This document shows positions 32,828 through 41,175 of a DNA stretch of 64,000 nucleotides, piece by piece. The notes beneath the pieces are model-generated. The model was not told the DNA's origin, made no database searches, and was given only the letters and a program-made list of their open reading frames with translations. The position numbers and the translations under genes are program-made. Positions within the stretch are counted from its first letter, which is position 1; every line of letters starts with the position of its first letter. Source of the stretch: Marinilactibacillus sp042660675 (GTDB lineage Bacteria; Bacillota; Bacilli; Lactobacillales; Carnobacteriaceae_A); NCBI RefSeq assembly GCF_042660675.1, contig NZ_JBHSUL010000033.1, positions 1-64,000 on the forward strand, read 5' to 3'.

Positions 32828-33973
32828 TCACTGGTTGTTGATCTCTTTATCTAATACTGTAACGAGTCTGTCGATATCTTGTTCTTTCGTTTCAAATCCC
32901 ATACTGATTCTAATGGTCTCACTAATCGCTGGATGCTTTTCTCCATACATAGCTGTGAGTACATGACTTGGATCAATATTCCCCGCTGTACACGCTGATC
33001 CGGCCGATACTGCTATGCCGGAAAGATCCAACTTGATCAACATCCGCTCTGCGTTTACTCCCGTTAGATGTAAGCTGATGATTTGAGGTAATGACTTTTC
33101 CAAATTCCCATTAACCTTATAGGCAATATTGGCTTTTTCTAATTGATTCACTAGTCGTGTCTTTAACTCTAAATAATTTTGAACGCGTTGAGTTTGATTT
33201 CTTAACATTAATTCGACAGCTGTTTTAAATCCGACGACAGCTGGGATATTTTCTGTACCTGCTCGTCTTTTAGTTTCTTGCTCTCCACCAAGAATCAGAC
33301 TCGGTAAGGAAAGTCCTTCTCTGCAATATAAAAATCCGATGCCTTTTGGTCCACCAATTTTATGTGCAGAAACAGATAACAAGTCAACGTTCAACTGGTT
33401 AACATCGATAGCTTTTGAACCGTAAGCTTGAACAGCATCCGTATGAAACACAATGGGCTGTTCTTTATTTTTCAGTAATTGGCCAATATCAGCTATGGGC
33501 ATGACTGTGCCGACTTCGTTGTTACCAAACATGATTGAAACCAGAAAGGTATCTTCCCTTAAAGCTTGTTCCACTTGATCAGCTGTAACGAACCCTTCTT
33601 CATTGACAGGCAAATAAGTCACTTCATATCCTAATGCTTCTAAATATTCCATTGGTTTCAATACAGCTTGATGTTCTACATTAGTTGTAATAATATGACG
33701 CTTTTTTGTACCGAACTTTTCAGCAGTCTTCAAGATAGCCGTATTGTCACTTTCTGTGCCACCACTTGTCATCAAAATTTCATTAGGCTTTGCTTGAATA
33801 CTCTTCGCAAAAACAATTCTTGCTTCATCCAATAACCCTCTACTAAGTCGCCCGTACTGATGCGTACTAGAGGCATTTCCAAAATGACTGCGCATGGCCT
33901 CTGACATTTCATCAATGACTTTTGGATGCATCGGACTTGTTGCTGCGTAATCTAAATAAACAGATTGATTCAT
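32828..33973 (-). CDS. Cysteine desulfurase (YrvO-like, partner of MnmA)
   Basis: Pyridoxal-phosphate enzyme that takes sulfur from L-cysteine as an enzyme persulfide. The 381 residues show YLDYAATSPM at the N terminus, the Lys-bearing SAHKIGGPKGIGFLY and the catalytic Cys loop SAGSACTAGNIDPSHVL. No ISC or SUF scaffold genes are nearby; position before DUF1831 and mnmA suggests a dedicated role in 2-thiouridine formation at U34. A second desulfurase (55115) is paired with thiI. Confidence 0.93.
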   Translation of the reverse strand: MNQSVYLDYAATSPMHPKVIDEMSEAMRSHFGNASSTHQYGRLSRGLLDEARIVFAKSIQAKPNEILMTSGGTESDNTAILKTAEKFGTKKRHIITTNVEHQAVLKPMEYLEALGYEVTYLPVNEEGFVTADQVEQALREDTFLVSIMFGNNEVGTVMPIADIGQLLKNKEQPIVFHTDAVQAYGSKAIDVNQLNVDLLSVSAHKIGGPKGIGFLYCREGLSLPSLILGGEQETKRRAGTENIPAVVGFKTAVELMLRNQTQRVQNYLELKTRLVNQLEKANIAYKVNGNLEKSLPQIISLHLTGVNAERMLIKLDLSGIAVSAGSACTAGNIDPSHVLTAMYGEKHPAISETIRISMGFETKEQDIDRLVTVLDKEINNQ

Positions 33974-34022
33974 TATGTCACTTTCTTTCTATGCGTTCCT
34001 TGGGAAATCAACAGGTACTGAC

Positions 34023-36305
34023 TTATACATAAACCTCTGGAAACAGCATTTTAAGAATTTCTACTGTTAGTCTTCTACCTTTTCCTTGAGACACAAACGC
34101 ATGCATATGCATGGCTGGATTGAAGTTGGCTTCAATAACTGTGTATCCAGGATCAGCTTCTGTACTAGGTTTTGTATAATCCGGGATAATCAAATCAATT
34201 CCGGTTACTTTTACTCCAATAGGTACAGCCATTTTTTCTGCCAGTAATTTATAACTTTCGTCCATTTCATCTGTAAAATCGATAGAATCTCCACCAGTCG
34301 AAATATTTGAATTTACTCTTAGATAAACTGTTTCACCTTTTTCAGGAATACTTTCAAAAGTATAGCCTTGTTCTTTTAACGTTAATTTTTCAATGTTACC
34401 TAATTGTATCTTCTCAAGAGGTGCTCTGTGCTTTGTTCCTCTTAAAGGATCTTCGTTTTTTTGCTCAATCAGTTCACGTACGGAGCGTTTACCATCACCC
34501 GTTACATTTGCAGGAACTCTTAATAAGACAGCTTTTACTTTACCATCAAGTACAAAAAATCGATATTCTGTTCCAGCTGCAAAGTCTTCCACGAGCACCG
34601 AAGCATCTTCACTAAATGCAATATCAATGGCTTCTTCAAAGTCTTCTATACTTGGAGAATGCTTAAATACCGTAATACCTAATCCATAATTAGTTGACTT
34701 AGGTTTAACAACTATGGAACGATCTTTAAATTTATAAAAATCATCAAGCGCATCTTTTTTAGTTTGGTACTCTTCTCCACCAGGTACTTTGAATCCTTTG
34801 CTTTTGAGAATTTTTTTCGTGACCGTTTTGTTTTCCATGATCCAATGTGAAATATAGGTATCTTTTGCCGTCATGTTTCCGTTTTTCACATACTCTTCGT
34901 GTCCTTTATGGGACAACTTCAAAAATTGGTCGACTTCATCCAAAACTTCTAATCGAATACCTTTTTGTAGTGTATCGAAAATCAATAATTGAGAAGACAT
35001 TTCCATCGTTTCAAAACCGCTAAGAAGATAAGGTTTTTTATTTGCTTCTTTTTTATATCCTTGTCCAAGTACTTTTCCAACTTCAAGATACTGATCCACT
35101 GATCCTATTTGAGCGGTCAATTGGGCAGCAAGTGTTTTTTCTGGAGAGTTGAACTGTTCTATAGCCGTATCCACTACTTCATGATACACTGCATCTAAGC
35201 TGAGTTCTTCTGCCATTTGCTTCATAGTCTCTAAAAGCTCAAGACCTTCTTTATAGTATTTTGTTTGACTAAAAGGATTTTCTACAGACACTTCTTCATT
35301 CTTACGAGTTCCTTCTTGAATCTTAACTGGATCTTTGGAATCTTCCATCCAAATCATGTGCACAAAAAACAGATGAATGAACGTTGCTTGTTCTTTTGTT
35401 AATCCAAGAGCGCTATAAGGGTTGATATCAAACGGTCTGAACTCAACATACTCAATACCTGTCTCGATCATACGACCAATTTTTTTGGATTTACCTCGTA
35501 GTCTAGCCGCTCCGTAAAATTCTCGTTCTTCACTAAGAGTGCCTTTTGCGACCATATCTTCAACATCTTGCACATAGTGCTGTAATTCGTCGTATCGAAC
35601 AACGATATCGTTGGTGTTGTGATAGCCATGCTGACTATTTCGGATAGAACGAATCGGATCCTTTAAAATGTATTCCTTTTTATCTATTTCAAAGAAGGAC
35701 TCATGTGCGAAAGGTGCCGCACCAAATAGATAGGTCACTATCCATTGATGACTTAAGAAATTACGCGCTAACTTAAGGTGAATTTCATCCTTGACTTCTT
35801 TAGCCGATTTGTACGCTTCTTGATTTTCGAAAACAGCTTGGATAAAATCATCTGAAAATGCAAAATTATAGTGAATACCACTAATCAATTGCTTTTTCTT
35901 TCCATATTTTTTTGCAAGTTTTTCTCTGTAAGCTACTTCACTTTGATCACTAACTCTTACAATTGGAATCTGCTTTGTGTCGGGTAAAACTGCTGGCATA
36001 CTAAATGGCCAAACGTATTCACTGTCACGAACGGAACGCTGGGTAACATCATTTAATGCTTTCATCCACTTGAATGCTTCATCGAGAGATGTCATTGGTG
36101 GTGTTACAACTTCCAGCTGCGCTTCGCTGAAATCAGTTTGAATATAGGGATGATACGAACGATCCCCAAAAACTGCAGGATGGTCTTCTAGCGAAAGTCG
36201 CTGCTCTTCATCCACACGAATACCTTCTTTTTCAATACCAAAAGATCCTTGCATTACACTTTTATTTAATCGATTATTGTTAATTATTCCTTTAATATCC
36301 ATCAT
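34023..36305 (-). CDS. gshF: Bifunctional glutamate-cysteine ligase/glutathione synthetase (GshF)
   Basis: Single polypeptide making glutathione from Glu, Cys and Gly. The 760 residues join an N-terminal glutamate-cysteine ligase domain (about 1-470; FGIEKEGIRV, ETGIEYVEFRPFDINPYSALG) and a C-terminal ATP-grasp domain (about 490-750; VVKPKSTNYGLGITVF, VLVEDFAAGTEYRFFVLDGK, VIEANFNPAMHMHAF). Such fusions occur in some Gram-positives including enterococci, streptococci and Listeria. Length is normal for the family. The gene has a GAGGG box and is separated from the desulfurase by 50 bases, so a common transcript is possible. Confidence 0.95.
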   Translation of the reverse strand: MMDIKGIINNNRLNKSVMQGSFGIEKEGIRVDEEQRLSLEDHPAVFGDRSYHPYIQTDFSEAQLEVVTPPMTSLDEAFKWMKALNDVTQRSVRDSEYVWPFSMPAVLPDTKQIPIVRVSDQSEVAYREKLAKKYGKKKQLISGIHYNFAFSDDFIQAVFENQEAYKSAKEVKDEIHLKLARNFLSHQWIVTYLFGAAPFAHESFFEIDKKEYILKDPIRSIRNSQHGYHNTNDIVVRYDELQHYVQDVEDMVAKGTLSEEREFYGAARLRGKSKKIGRMIETGIEYVEFRPFDINPYSALGLTKEQATFIHLFFVHMIWMEDSKDPVKIQEGTRKNEEVSVENPFSQTKYYKEGLELLETMKQMAEELSLDAVYHEVVDTAIEQFNSPEKTLAAQLTAQIGSVDQYLEVGKVLGQGYKKEANKKPYLLSGFETMEMSSQLLIFDTLQKGIRLEVLDEVDQFLKLSHKGHEEYVKNGNMTAKDTYISHWIMENKTVTKKILKSKGFKVPGGEEYQTKKDALDDFYKFKDRSIVVKPKSTNYGLGITVFKHSPSIEDFEEAIDIAFSEDASVLVEDFAAGTEYRFFVLDGKVKAVLLRVPANVTGDGKRSVRELIEQKNEDPLRGTKHRAPLEKIQLGNIEKLTLKEQGYTFESIPEKGETVYLRVNSNISTGGDSIDFTDEMDESYKLLAEKMAVPIGVKVTGIDLIIPDYTKPSTEADPGYTVIEANFNPAMHMHAFVSQGKGRRLTVEILKMLFPEVYV

Positions 36306-36452
36306 ATCATGCCCTCATCTATTCCCTTTTTGGAACTAATTCACTATACATAGTATCACAAAGTAGTACGTCTAGACAGTATAAGATTGCCATAAATATG
36401 ATATATTCACACAAACGGGTGTTCACTAAAGTTAGAGATTCTATTTTTCTCG

Positions 36453-36461
36453 TGTTATACT
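36453..36461 (+). promoter_or_regulatory. Extended -10 promoter element of rarA
   Basis: TGTTATACT (36453-36461) is an extended -10; a second AT-rich TATAAT (36465-36470) overlaps an ATG that opens the long frame. No clear -35 is seen. The position shows that the upstream ATG (36469) is not the start. Confidence 0.5.
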
Positions 36462-36492
36462 ATCTATAATGAAATTGAAAGGAGCTGCTAGT

Positions 36493-37755
36493 TTGAGTCA
36501 GCCGTTAGCTTATCGTATGCGACCAACTTCTATAGATATGATTGTTGGACAAAAACATCTAGTAGGGAAAGAAAAAATTATCTGGCGTATGGTTGAAGCT
36601 AAACGCTTATCTTCTATGATTTTGTATGGACCGCCAGGAATTGGAAAAACCAGTATTGCAAGTGCCATTGCAGGATCAACTCAGTATGCTTTTAGAATGC
36701 TCAATGCAGCGACCGATTCAAAGAAAGACTTACAAATCGTTGTTGAAGAAGCAAAAATGAGTGGAACGGTTATTTTGTTATTAGATGAGGTTCATCGTTT
36801 AGACAAACCAAAACAGGATTTCCTCTTACCTCACCTTGAAAATGGTCGCATTATCTTGATTGGTGCTACAACAGAAAATCCATATATTTCTATTCACCCG
36901 GCTATTAGAAGTCGATCACAAATATTTGAATTACAGCCACTATCCGAAGAACAAATCAAATCGGCACTGAACAGAGCCTTATTTGATAAGGAAAGTGGTC
37001 TAGGCAAGCTATCGCTCGTTGTAGATGAGCAGGCTCTAACGCATTTTGCTAGAGCAACGAACGGAGACCTTAGAAGTGCCCTGAATGCTCTTGAACTGGC
37101 TGCTGAGTCAACTCCTGTAGATCATGAGGGTATTATTCGTATTACATTAGAGATAGCCGAGGAATGCTTGCAAAGAAAAGTGCTTACCCATGACAAAGAC
37201 GGTGATGCACATTACGATGTTATTTCAGCTTTTCAAAAATCTATTCGAGGTAGTGATGTTCAAGCCGCCTTGCATTATATGGCACGACTGGTTGAGGCAG
37301 GAGAGCTTCAAATTATCTGTAGAAGATTAATGGTTATTGCCTACGAAGATATCGGTCTCTCCAATCCTGCTGGTGCTGCTCGAGCTGTAACAGCCGTTCA
37401 ATCTGCAGAAAAATTAGGGTTCCCCGAAGCAAGAATTCCGTTAGCAAATGCAGTCATTGAATTAGCACTTTCTCCAAAGTCAAATTCCGCTATTTCTGCA
37501 ATCGATCAAGCACTTGCAGACGTTAGGCAAGGAAAAAGTGGACACGTGCCTAACCACTTAAAAGATAGTCATTATAAAGGAGCAAGTGAGCTTGATCGGG
37601 GAGTCACCTATAAATATCCGCATGCTTATCCTGATTCATGGGTAGAACAGCAATATTTACCTGATTCGCTAGATGGCGCCCTTTACTATATACCCAATTC
37701 AAAAAGTAAATTTGAGGAAGCCTTATCAAAACAATATAACAAGTACAATTCTTAA
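36493..37755 (+). CDS. rarA: Replication-associated recombination AAA+ ATPase RarA (MgsA)
   Basis: Clamp-loader-like AAA+ ATPase acting at stalled forks. From TTG 36493 it has 420 residues: PLAYRMRPTSIDMIVGQKHLVG at the start, Walker A YGPPGIGKTSIASAIAG, Walker B LLDEVHRL, sensor 1 ATTENPY, and the C-terminal tetramerisation domain (YEDIGLSNP, HVPNHLKDSHYKGA). The AAAGGAG box (36479-36485) is eight bases from the TTG, and the ATG 24 bases upstream lies in the promoter. The N terminus then matches other RarA proteins. Confidence 0.94.
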   Translation: MSQPLAYRMRPTSIDMIVGQKHLVGKEKIIWRMVEAKRLSSMILYGPPGIGKTSIASAIAGSTQYAFRMLNAATDSKKDLQIVVEEAKMSGTVILLLDEVHRLDKPKQDFLLPHLENGRIILIGATTENPYISIHPAIRSRSQIFELQPLSEEQIKSALNRALFDKESGLGKLSLVVDEQALTHFARATNGDLRSALNALELAAESTPVDHEGIIRITLEIAEECLQRKVLTHDKDGDAHYDVISAFQKSIRGSDVQAALHYMARLVEAGELQIICRRLMVIAYEDIGLSNPAGAARAVTAVQSAEKLGFPEARIPLANAVIELALSPKSNSAISAIDQALADVRQGKSGHVPNHLKDSHYKGASELDRGVTYKYPHAYPDSWVEQQYLPDSLDGALYYIPNSKSKFEEALSKQYNKYNS

Positions 37756-37827
37756 ACTCAATCAAACGAACAAACGGTTACAATGAATTATTTTGCTTAT
37801 ATTGTTTTAATCATGTAATTCAATTGA

Positions 37828-37856
37828 TTGACAAAGTTAAGATTCGATGCTATTAT
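37828..37856 (+). promoter_or_regulatory. Promoter of the 6S RNA gene
   Basis: Consensus -35 TTGACA (37828-37833), a 17-base spacer and -10 TATTAT (37851-37856). The predicted start falls a few bases later, at the start of the 6S-like sequence. Confidence 0.85.
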
Positions 37857-37861
37857 AAGAG

Positions 37862-38097
37862 TAAGATTTCTGAGGTGTACGCGTTGTCGGCTACTGTGTT
37901 GACCGAACATATTCTTTAAAACCTGGGATTCTGAAGGAAGAATTCATGACATGCCTTATCACTTGGTAGTCAGATATTTTTCCGGTGAAGCCCACCTGCT
38001 ATATTGCGGGTTCAACCAAACACGACAATCTACCGGCACCATCGGATTTCTTATACTTAGCGATTGAACCACTTTAGGGAACTAAAGTGGTTTTTTT
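37862..38097 (+). ncRNA. ssrS: 6S RNA (Lacto-usp-type), regulator of RNA polymerase
   Basis: A strong promoter and a terminator bracket about 230 bases with no reading frame. The 5' part TTTCTGAGGTGT and the 3' part CACCATCGGATTTCTT can form the closing stem (GAGGTG with CACC near the ends). Internal segments such as GCCCACCTGCTATATTGCGG resemble Gram-positive 6S RNA. 6S RNA mimics an open promoter and binds sigma-A RNA polymerase. Weinberg and colleagues' Lacto-usp motif, found before usp genes in lactic acid bacteria and later recognised as 6S RNA by my recollection, fits this place exactly. The mature 3' end may be earlier, near 38057. Confidence 0.82.
38068..38097 (+). terminator. Intrinsic terminator of 6S RNA
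   Basis: ACCACTTTAG-GGAA-CTAAAGTGGT is a perfect ten-bp stem with a four-base loop, followed by seven T. It implies usp has its own promoter (a TATAAT lies near 38155). Confidence 0.92.
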
Positions 38098-38207
38098 ATA
38101 CCTTGGTTTTCAAAAAAAGGTTAAACTATTATCGTAATCTATATTTTTTCTTGTATAATATAAGTATACAAATACAGAAAACTTGAATACAAAGGAGAGG
38201 AATCCCT

Positions 38208-38669
38208 ATGTTACAAGAATACAATAAAATACTCGTTGCTGTTGATGGTTCTCAAGCAGCCGAAAAAGCTTTCAAGAAAGCCGTTGCTGTTGCCGAACGA
38301 AATCGTGCTTCTCTAGTTTTAGCTCATGTTATCGACACACGTGCTTATCAGTCTTTTTCTACTTTTGACGGATCCATTGCTGATAATGCAAGGGAAGAAG
38401 CGCAGAACACTTTAGAACAATACAAAGCTGAAGCTGAAAAAGACGGCGTCTCTAATGTTAAAATTGTACTTGAATATGGCTCTCCCAAAATAATGGTTGC
38501 CAAACAAATTCCAGAGTCCAATGATGTCGATTTGATTATGCTAGGTGCTACAGGACTCAATGCTGTTGAGCGAATATTTGTAGGTTCTGTTTCTGAATAC
38601 GTCATTCGACATGCAGATTGTGATGTATTGGTCGTTAGAACAGATATAAAAAATAACTTAATTAAATGA
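38208..38669 (+). CDS. Universal stress protein, UspA family
   Basis: Cytoplasmic stress protein of 153 residues with one Usp domain. The N-terminal KILVAVDGSQAAEKAF and the ATP-binding C-terminal GATGLNAVERIFVGSVSEYVIRHA (the G-2x-G-9x-GS pattern) are intact, so it likely binds ATP. The molecular task is unknown. A GGAGAGG box precedes the ATG and a -10 TATAAT lies about 50 bases upstream. It follows the 6S RNA gene and converges with ackA. Confidence 0.93.
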   Translation: MLQEYNKILVAVDGSQAAEKAFKKAVAVAERNRASLVLAHVIDTRAYQSFSTFDGSIADNAREEAQNTLEQYKAEAEKDGVSNVKIVLEYGSPKIMVAKQIPESNDVDLIMLGATGLNAVERIFVGSVSEYVIRHADCDVLVVRTDIKNNLIK

Positions 38670-38676
38670 CAATATA

Positions 38677-38723
38677 CAAAAAAGCACATCGCCCTTCCTC
38701 ATAAAGGCAATGTGCTTTTTATT
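38677..38723. terminator. Bidirectional terminator between usp and ackA
   Basis: AAAAAGCACAT-C-GCC and GGC-A-ATGTGCTTTTT pair around an eleven-base loop; A and T runs flank it. It serves both convergent genes. Confidence 0.88.
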
Positions 38724-38729
38724 TAGTTA

Positions 38730-39917
38730 TTATCTAAGTTTTTCAACGTCACGAGCAATCATAACTTCTTCATCAGTTGGAACAAGTAAGACTTTAACTT
38801 TAGAATCCTCAGTAGAGATAAAGCGCTCGTCTCCACGAACATCATTTTTCTCAGTATCAATTTCAGCTCCTAAGAATGTTAAACCGTTGATTACGTTCTC
38901 ACGTGTTTCAACACCATTCTCACCAATACCGGCAGTAAATACGATTGCATCTACACCGTTCATAGTTGCTGCGTATGAACCTACATATTTTCTAACTCTA
39001 TCTTCAAAAATGCGAAGCGCTAAGGCAGCATCTTCATTTGTATGTTCTGCATCTTCAAGATCACGCATATCACTTGAGATTCCAGAAAGACCTTTTAAGC
39101 CAGATTCATTGTTCAAAATGTAGATCATGTCGTTAATGTTATCAATACCTTCTTTTTCCATTAAGAATGGAAGTAGTGAAGCATCGATATCCCCAGAACG
39201 AGTACCCATTGTTACCCCCGCTAAAGGTGTGAATCCCATTGACGTATCAACAGATTTACCTCCATCAACAGCAGTAATTGAAGCCCCATTACCTAGATGA
39301 CATGTAATGATTTTAAGCTCTTCAATTGGTTTACCCATCATTTCAGCAGCACGTTCCGCTACATATTTATGACTTGTTCCGTGGGCACCATATTTACGTG
39401 CATTATGCTTTTTGTAATATTCCATTGGAATACTATACATATAATTTACCTTCGGCATTGTTTGGTGGAAAGAAGTATCAAATACCGCTACACTTGTAAT
39501 TTCCGGTAAAATTTTACGGAAAGCTCTAATTCCTGTTGCGTTAGCAGGATTGTGTAATGGTGCGAATTCAGATAAGTCTTCGATTTGATCAATGACTTCA
39601 TCTGTAACAAGTGCTGAATCTTGGAAAATTTCTCCACCAGCTACAACACGGTGTCCAACACCCGTAATTTCATCGAAGTCTTCAATAATATTCAATTCAG
39701 TTAATTGTTTTAGTAACATTTCAACGGCAACTTCATGATCATTAATATCTAATACTTTTTTATATTTTTGACCTTCACCGTATTTAATTGTAAAAATCGA
39801 ATCGTTCAATCCGATACGTTCTACTATACCAGAAGCTAGTACAGTTTCTTCAGGCATTTCAAAAAGTTTCCATTTCAAACTGGAACTTCCAGCGTTAATA
39901 GCGATTGTCTTAGACAT
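38730..39917 (-). CDS. ackA: Acetate kinase
   Basis: Converts acetyl phosphate and ADP to acetate and ATP, the energy-yielding end of the pyruvate-acetate route. The 395 residues show INAGSSSLKWKLFE at the N terminus, VFDTSFHQTMP, HLGNGASITAV, the MGFTPLAGVTMGTRSGDID segment and GENG near the C terminus. All catalytic residues are in place. It follows ytxK by 25 bases on the same strand, the arrangement found in Bacillus and enterococci. Confidence 0.97.
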   Translation of the reverse strand: MSKTIAINAGSSSLKWKLFEMPEETVLASGIVERIGLNDSIFTIKYGEGQKYKKVLDINDHEVAVEMLLKQLTELNIIEDFDEITGVGHRVVAGGEIFQDSALVTDEVIDQIEDLSEFAPLHNPANATGIRAFRKILPEITSVAVFDTSFHQTMPKVNYMYSIPMEYYKKHNARKYGAHGTSHKYVAERAAEMMGKPIEELKIITCHLGNGASITAVDGGKSVDTSMGFTPLAGVTMGTRSGDIDASLLPFLMEKEGIDNINDMIYILNNESGLKGLSGISSDMRDLEDAEHTNEDAALALRIFEDRVRKYVGSYAATMNGVDAIVFTAGIGENGVETRENVINGLTFLGAEIDTEKNDVRGDERFISTEDSKVKVLLVPTDEEVMIARDVEKLR

Positions 39918-39942
39918 GCATGTCTCTCCTTTTATAGTTAAT

Positions 39943-40956
39943 TTAGTTCAGAAAATTATGTTTCCATTGCGTTATTTCAGCTATTAAGTCTTGCATAGCT
40001 GATAAGTTCTTAAAATCAGGAGCAGTTGCTAACAAGACTTCTTTAGCTTGTTGCGTACCCACACCTTTTTTTTGAACAATTAATATAGATTTTTTGGACT
40101 GTTCTGTTTTGAATAATTCTTTAGGTAATGTAAGCATTCCTTGAAAGTGTCCTACTTTCTGGATAAATGCAAGTAAATCTTTGGCTTCTTCTGATTCAAA
40201 AATATTTGAAGGTACCAGATAAAACCCAAAGCCCCCTTCTTTCAGATAGTTCATTCCTTGTTCAATCATTAAATGGTGGGTAAAGGAGTGTCCTGTCGGA
40301 AAAGAAGTTTCAAACTTTTCAGCTTGTTCATCTAACGGATAATATCCTACTGGTAAGTCGGATACAATTGTATCCGCTGGTTCAATGAGCAGATTACTTA
40401 AAGCATCTTGGAGCGTTAAGCTAATAGTTACATCCTGAAGAGCAGCACTAGTAGCAGCTAACGACAAGAGTAACTCATCATTATCTATTCCTGAAAGTTG
40501 AATGATTCTATTGTCTCTATTCAAAAAATGAAAGAGTGTATAGGTCAAGTTCCCCGTTCCTATAGATAGATCCAGTAAATGATACGGTGTTTCTGATTTC
40601 GGTGGCGCTAAGACTTCTACCAAGTAAGCCATCAATGATCCAATAGAGTCTGGTGTCATCTGGTGGTTTGCTTGAACAAAATCTTCACGCATTCCTCTCA
40701 ATATTGAGAGTTGTATTGCCTGTCTCAATTCATTTGAAGCGATTTCTGAAAGATCTACTTGCTCATACAGAGCTTCAAGTTCATCTTGAGTGTACTTGGA
40801 CGGTTTACCATCCAGAATACGAACGGTTTTGTTATCCAGCAAATTTTCTCCTGTTTCAATCAACGCTTCCATGTAGGAGACCTGAAGATCTTCTTTAAGC
40901 ATCATAGCAGATTGATCCAGAACTTGGTAAACAGATTCGATATGTTCTGTCGACAC
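39943..40956 (-). CDS. ytxK: YtxK-like class I SAM-dependent methyltransferase
   Basis: N6-adenine-methylase-fold protein, 337 residues from GTG 40956 (AAAGG box nine bases upstream; the ATG at 41001 has no box). A helical N-terminal domain precedes the Rossmann domain with LLDLSIGTGNLTYTL (SAM loop). The usual catalytic NPPY is replaced by VSDLPVGYYP, a YtxK-family trait, so DNA-methylase activity is not assured. No restriction gene is near. The substrate is unknown; its standing before ackA is conserved in bacilli. Confidence 0.85.
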   Translation of the reverse strand: MSTEHIESVYQVLDQSAMMLKEDLQVSYMEALIETGENLLDNKTVRILDGKPSKYTQDELEALYEQVDLSEIASNELRQAIQLSILRGMREDFVQANHQMTPDSIGSLMAYLVEVLAPPKSETPYHLLDLSIGTGNLTYTLFHFLNRDNRIIQLSGIDNDELLLSLAATSAALQDVTISLTLQDALSNLLIEPADTIVSDLPVGYYPLDEQAEKFETSFPTGHSFTHHLMIEQGMNYLKEGGFGFYLVPSNIFESEEAKDLLAFIQKVGHFQGMLTLPKELFKTEQSKKSILIVQKKGVGTQQAKEVLLATAPDFKNLSAMQDLIAEITQWKHNFLN

Positions 40957-41112
40957 TTTAGCCCGCCTTTCTACAAGACTAAGACAATTCATTCCGTACA
41001 CGTCAAGCTAGAATCTAGAATTGGAATCGAGAAAAATAGCTTTTGTTGCTAAACGTGTGCGTTACGAAATAATCGGTCAAGTAATCGAAAAATTAAACTC
41101 TGTAACATATTC

Positions 41113-41141
41113 ATTTTAACTGATTCTATTGGTTTTCTCAA
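41113..41141 (-). promoter_or_regulatory. Promoter of ytxK-ackA
   Basis: Minus-strand -35 TTGAGA (41141-41136), a 17-base spacer and -10 TAAAAT (41118-41113). A leader of about 150 bases follows. The IS at 41176 lies 35 bases upstream of the -35 box and leaves it intact. Confidence 0.6.
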
Positions 41142-41167
41142 GGGATTAAAATAAGGATTCACACCAA

Positions 41168-41175
41168 CAAAAAAG
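41168..41175. repeat. Left target-site duplication of the intact IS
   Basis: CAAAAAAG at 41168-41175 is repeated exactly at 42710-42717 on the other side of the element. Eight bases is the length typical of the ISL3 family. Confidence 0.93.

Noticed and set aside
36469..36492. ATG at 36469 as the rarA start
   Set aside because: It overlaps the -10 region and precedes the AAAGGAG box; the TTG at 36493 has proper spacing and gives the family N terminus.
39943..40956. Possible restriction-modification methyltransferase
   Set aside because: No restriction or specificity gene is near, NPPY is missing, and the ytxK-ackA order is a conserved housekeeping arrangement.
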